A model generated the notes under the pieces. It saw only the letters and a program-made list of their open reading frames with translations, was not told where the DNA came from and did no database searches. Shown here one piece after another: positions 4,774 to 6,910 of a stretch of 6,910 nucleotides of DNA (position 1 is its first letter; every line of letters starts with the position of its first letter). The stretch spans positions 1 to 6,910 of the forward strand of contig CAZCAS010000065.1 in the NCBI GenBank assembly GCA_964496725.1, given 5' to 3'. A program made the translations under genes and the position numbers. Origin of the DNA: JAZGHN01 sp964496725. Its GTDB lineage: Bacteria; Chloroflexota; Dehalococcoidia; Dehalococcoidales; E44-bin46.

Positions 4774-6066
4774 ATGAAAAGAAAAATAAGGCTAGTTGTG
4801 TGCGGTTTTTTGGCGTTAACCCTGCTTTTATGGGCAACTCCAGTTCTAGCTGTGCCACCTATTCCCCATGCCTTTTATGGCACGGTAAAGATAAACGGCG
4901 TGAGTGCTCCAGCGGGCACAGTAGTTAGTGCCAAGATTAACGGGGAAGATGCTGGTAGCTATACCACCACGGTTGTTGGTCAGTATGGGGATGTGACCAC
5001 TCGTGACTACCTTGCTGTTTCATGTGACGATGCTAGTGATGGGGATACCATAACCTTCTATGTAAAAGGCCATTCTACCGGTCAGACGGCCGCCTTTGAG
5101 GTTGGTGGCGGGCCAACTGAAATGGACCTGAGAATTTCTATCCCATCGGGTGGGGGTGGAATAGTCCTCGCCCCCAACATAGAGTCCACCCTGTTTGGCG
5201 AGGAGGCTGAATTTTCCATCAGTGCGGATGGTGAGATTTTAGAGACAATAGAAGCCACCTCTGAGGATGGCAACTTAACCCTCACTATTGAGGAGGGTAC
5301 CATTGCCCTGGATGAAGATGGCAACCCGCTGGAGACTCTGGAGGCGGAGGTTGATGAAAATCCGCCCGACCCACCTGAGGGCGCACATATTCTCGGTGCG
5401 TATAACTTTGGTCCTGACGGGGCTACCTTTGACCCGCCGATAACCTTAACCTGGGGCTATGACCCTGAGGATTGGCCTGAGGGAACAGACTTGGTTGTAG
5501 CCTACTGGGATGGTGACGAGTGGGTAGTGCTGGATGAGGAGGACTTTGACATTGATACCGAAAACGACACCATCACTGTTGAGGTTGACCACTTCACCAC
5601 CTTTGCCATTGTTGCTATGCCACCACCCGCAGCTCCACCTGTGCTGGCACCAGCTGTTATCACTACCAGCTCACTGGCTATCTCTCCCCGTACGGTGGAT
5701 ATTGGCGAAGCAGTGAGCATCAGCCTTTTGATGAGCAATACTGGCGAGGAGCAAGGCGACTATACTGTGATTCTTAAGATTAATGGGGTAGTGAGACAAA
5801 CGAAAGAGGTGACCCTTGCCGGTGGTGCCAGTGAAACAGTGACCTTTAGTGTAGTTGAGGATGAGGCTGGTACTTACTTGGTGGATGTTGATGGTCTTAC
5901 TGGTTCATTTACAGTCAGCGAGGCAGTAGTTGCTCCCCTAGCCCCACCCACGGCGGTGCCTCCTTTAAAGACTAACTGGGCTATGGTGGGGCCAATTATT
6001 GGTGTTGTGGTCTTTTTGGCCATTTTCTTGCCGATTAGGCTGAGGAGAAGAAAGAGATTAGGGTAA
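4774..6066 (+). CDS. Membrane-anchored multidomain surface protein, 430 aa
   Basis: The ATG at 4774 is preferred: a GGGGTG ribosome-binding-like sequence ends five bases before it, and the signal peptide starts at that MKRK. A GTG at 4768 would add two residues. Residues 1-26 are the signal peptide (cleavage after VLA). About 33-122 is an all-beta domain (YGTVKINGVSAPAGTVVSAK ... GDTITFYVKG). About 140-281 is a very acidic domain ending in HFTTFAIV, resembling modules in archaeal and Chloroflexota surface proteins. About 298-382 is a CARDB-like Ig fold (LAISPRTVDIGEAVSI...NTGEEQGDYTV). A Pro/Ala-rich linker leads to a transmembrane helix at 402-420 and a stop-transfer tail RLRRRKR. The topology is N-outside with a short cytoplasmic tail. 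No catalytic motif is seen. It follows the secreted beta-helix gene by 74 bases and probably acts with it, for example as its cell-surface anchor; that link is inference. Confidence 0.85.
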   Translation: MKRKIRLVVCGFLALTLLLWATPVLAVPPIPHAFYGTVKINGVSAPAGTVVSAKINGEDAGSYTTTVVGQYGDVTTRDYLAVSCDDASDGDTITFYVKGHSTGQTAAFEVGGGPTEMDLRISIPSGGGGIVLAPNIESTLFGEEAEFSISADGEILETIEATSEDGNLTLTIEEGTIALDEDGNPLETLEAEVDENPPDPPEGAHILGAYNFGPDGATFDPPITLTWGYDPEDWPEGTDLVVAYWDGDEWVVLDEEDFDIDTENDTITVEVDHFTTFAIVAMPPPAAPPVLAPAVITTSSLAISPRTVDIGEAVSISLLMSNTGEEQGDYTVILKINGVVRQTKEVTLAGGASETVTFSVVEDEAGTYLVDVDGLTGSFTVSEAVVAPLAPPTAVPPLKTNWAMVGPIIGVVVFLAIFLPIRLRRRKRLG

Positions 6067-6076
6067 AACAAGCGAG

Positions 6077-6289
6077 ATGGGTTTGAAAAATGCGGTTGCT
6101 GACATCCTGATAATTGGTTTGAGTGCTGCTCTGCTGTGGCATTTCTCGAACATTTGGCGCTACGGTGAATATTTAATAACGGAGCCTAATATCGTAATTA
6201 GGGGCGTGGAGACGGGAGGGTTATTAGTCGTTTTTGTCTTTGGCATCGCTAAATTCGCAAGCGACATGAAACGGGGGTCGAAGAGATAG
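6077..6289 (+). CDS. Small two-segment membrane protein, 70 aa, unknown function
   Basis: The gene starts ten bases after the stop of the anchored surface protein, so it is very likely co-transcribed and perhaps translationally coupled; only a weak ribosome-binding-like sequence precedes the ATG. Hydrophobic segments lie at about residues 8-26 and 44-61. They are joined by a loop with the motif YGEYLITEPNIVIRGVE, and a basic tail (KRGSKR) follows. This pattern predicts two membrane passes with both ends in the cytoplasm. I do not recognise a named family. As the last gene of the surface block it may help insert or stabilise the anchored protein, but nothing in the sequence shows this. Confidence 0.65.
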   Translation: MGLKNAVADILIIGLSAALLWHFSNIWRYGEYLITEPNIVIRGVETGGLLVVFVFGIAKFASDMKRGSKR

Positions 6290-6337
6290 AGAAATTAAAA
6301 CGGCGTTTGGCAGGAAGAGCCGGGGCCATATTGGCGA

Positions 6338-6358
6338 AGTGCTGAAAAATTCACCACT
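6338..6358 (+). other. Hairpin downstream of the surface block
   Basis: AGTG-C-TGAA (6338-6346) pairs with TTCA-C-CACT (6350-6358) across an AAA loop, with one C-C mismatch. It lies 48 bases after the 70-aa gene and has no T-run on the plus strand, so termination there is uncertain. Confidence 0.3.
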
Positions 6359-6376
6359 GAAGCAATAGGAGAGACG

Positions 6377-6415
6377 GAGTAACTCTTGAGTTAGCTCATA
6401 GTCTGTGCGGACTAT
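6377..6415. terminator. Two tandem hairpins between convergent genes, candidate bidirectional terminator
   Basis: The first hairpin pairs GAGTAACT with AGTTA(G)CTC (6377-6384 with 6389-6397, one bulged G). The second pairs ATAGTC with GACTAT (6398-6403 with 6410-6415) around a six-base loop. They lie between the 3' ends of the surface block and the ABC permease. The second one includes the permease stop codon at 6412-6414. T-runs are absent, so the role is tentative. Confidence 0.35.
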
Positions 6416-6910
6416 CCACTCCTGAGGTTTCGGATAATCTCTCCAATTCCAGGTCTTTTCCCATACATGAGCAAGTACGTTCTGAAAATCTTGGTAGTTA
6501 ACAGCAAACCCCCAATGATGGAGAGTCCCAGCACCGCTATGCTAGCGACCAATTGCCAGACAGGGATATCACTCACGCCCATTCTTACTATCACTTCCAC
6601 GGGAGCTGTGAGAGGGAAGATAGTAAGAACTACCCAAATTGGGTTATCCGGAACTAACATAAGCAGCGACATGGTCCAGAGCGGTATAAGTGCCGGAACT
6701 GTAATAAGCCCGACCAGTTGTTGTCCTTCCCGCGAACTGGAGCTGATGGCGCCGATACCTGCCGAAAGCACGGCGAACAACAGGTAGCCCAGGGTGAAAT
6801 ACACTACCGCCAGGACGAAAAAATTGGGTGGTATTTGTATCGTACTGATAAAGCCACCGATGGATGATGAAGCCAGGTTCAGCAGGAGTGGAATTGAGAC
6901 TGCCCAGACT
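6412..6910 (-). CDS. ABC-2 type transporter permease, C-terminal part (5' end outside the window)
   Basis: The minus-strand frame stays open from the window edge to TAG at 6414-6412, giving at least 165 residues. A GTG at 6804 is internal, because coding continues upstream with hydrophobic, family-like sequence (VWAVSIPLLLNLASSSIGGFIS). Several transmembrane helices are visible. The segment AISSSSREGQQLVGLITVPALIPLW matches the conserved cytoplasmic-turn and helix region of NatB/ABC-2 permeases (ABC2_membrane_3 type). A further helix pair and a basic tail (MYGKRPGIGEIIRNLR) end the protein. Such permeases pair with a separate ATPase to export ions, drugs or lipids; that ATPase would lie beyond the right edge. 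The substrate is unknown. It is convergent with the surface block and so transcribed independently. Confidence 0.85.
   Translation of the reverse strand, partial: VWAVSIPLLLNLASSSIGGFISTIQIPPNFFVLAVVYFTLGYLLFAVLSAGIGAISSSSREGQQLVGLITVPALIPLWTMSLLMLVPDNPIWVVLTIFPLTAPVEVIVRMGVSDIPVWQLVASIAVLGLSIIGGLLLTTKIFRTYLLMYGKRPGIGEIIRNLRSG

Noticed and set aside
5502..5738. Minus- and plus-strand frames inside the anchored surface protein gene
   Set aside because: They are low-complexity Ser/Thr- or Leu/Pro-rich translations, typical of out-of-frame reading of a real gene.
6467..6787. Plus-strand 106-codon frame opposite the ABC permease
   Set aside because: The minus strand encodes a multi-helix permease that continues past both ends of this frame.

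Overview
The window looks like a chromosomal segment from an uncultured bacterium, most likely a Chloroflexota / Dehalococcoidia-type organism. The evidence is indirect. The two large secreted proteins are built like the surface proteins I associate with that group: an MKRK signal peptide, an NTF-rich beta-helix, 'GWN...PGEGYW' end domains, a CARDB-like repeat and a C-terminal transmembrane anchor with an Arg/Lys tail. Promoters are classical sigma70-type boxes, ribosome binding sites are strong AGGAGG, and TTG is used as a start. No rRNA or universal marker gene is present, so the taxonomic call is an inference.

Layout. Positions 2-52 may hold the last 16 codons of an upstream gene. A consensus promoter (80-108) drives a DegV/FakB-like fatty-acid-binding protein (140-1009), followed by a weak terminator candidate. 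Positions 1058-1187 hold nothing I recognise. A second consensus promoter (1188-1217) drives a tRNA-Phe(GAA) / tRNA-Gly(GCC) pair (1227-1384), whose 3' trailer can fold in several alternative ways. Positions 1437-1594 show nothing else. An XRE-type regulator (1595-1969) is read on the minus strand from what appears to be a leaderless promoter. The 1978-2240 interval separates it from a divergent plus-strand promoter (2100-2128). That promoter carries the same 12-bp box as the regulator's own promoter (11 of 12 identical).

The plus-strand run 2241-6289 is the interesting block. It holds a 45-codon single-pass membrane protein, a 760-aa secreted beta-helix protein, a very stable 18-bp intercistronic hairpin, a 430-aa signal-peptide protein anchored by a C-terminal membrane helix, and a 70-aa protein with two membrane segments. 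The shared strand, short gaps and lack of a visible internal promoter suggest one transcription unit that makes a cell-surface assembly, possibly controlled by the XRE protein. At the right edge the 3' part of an ABC-2 type transporter permease enters on the minus strand (6412-6910), convergent with the surface block, with several small hairpins between them.

No CRISPR array, insertion sequence or transposase is visible. The best candidate for something undescribed is the XRE-controlled surface module at 1595-6289. Its function cannot be read from the sequence; adhesion, carbohydrate binding or envelope structure would all fit.
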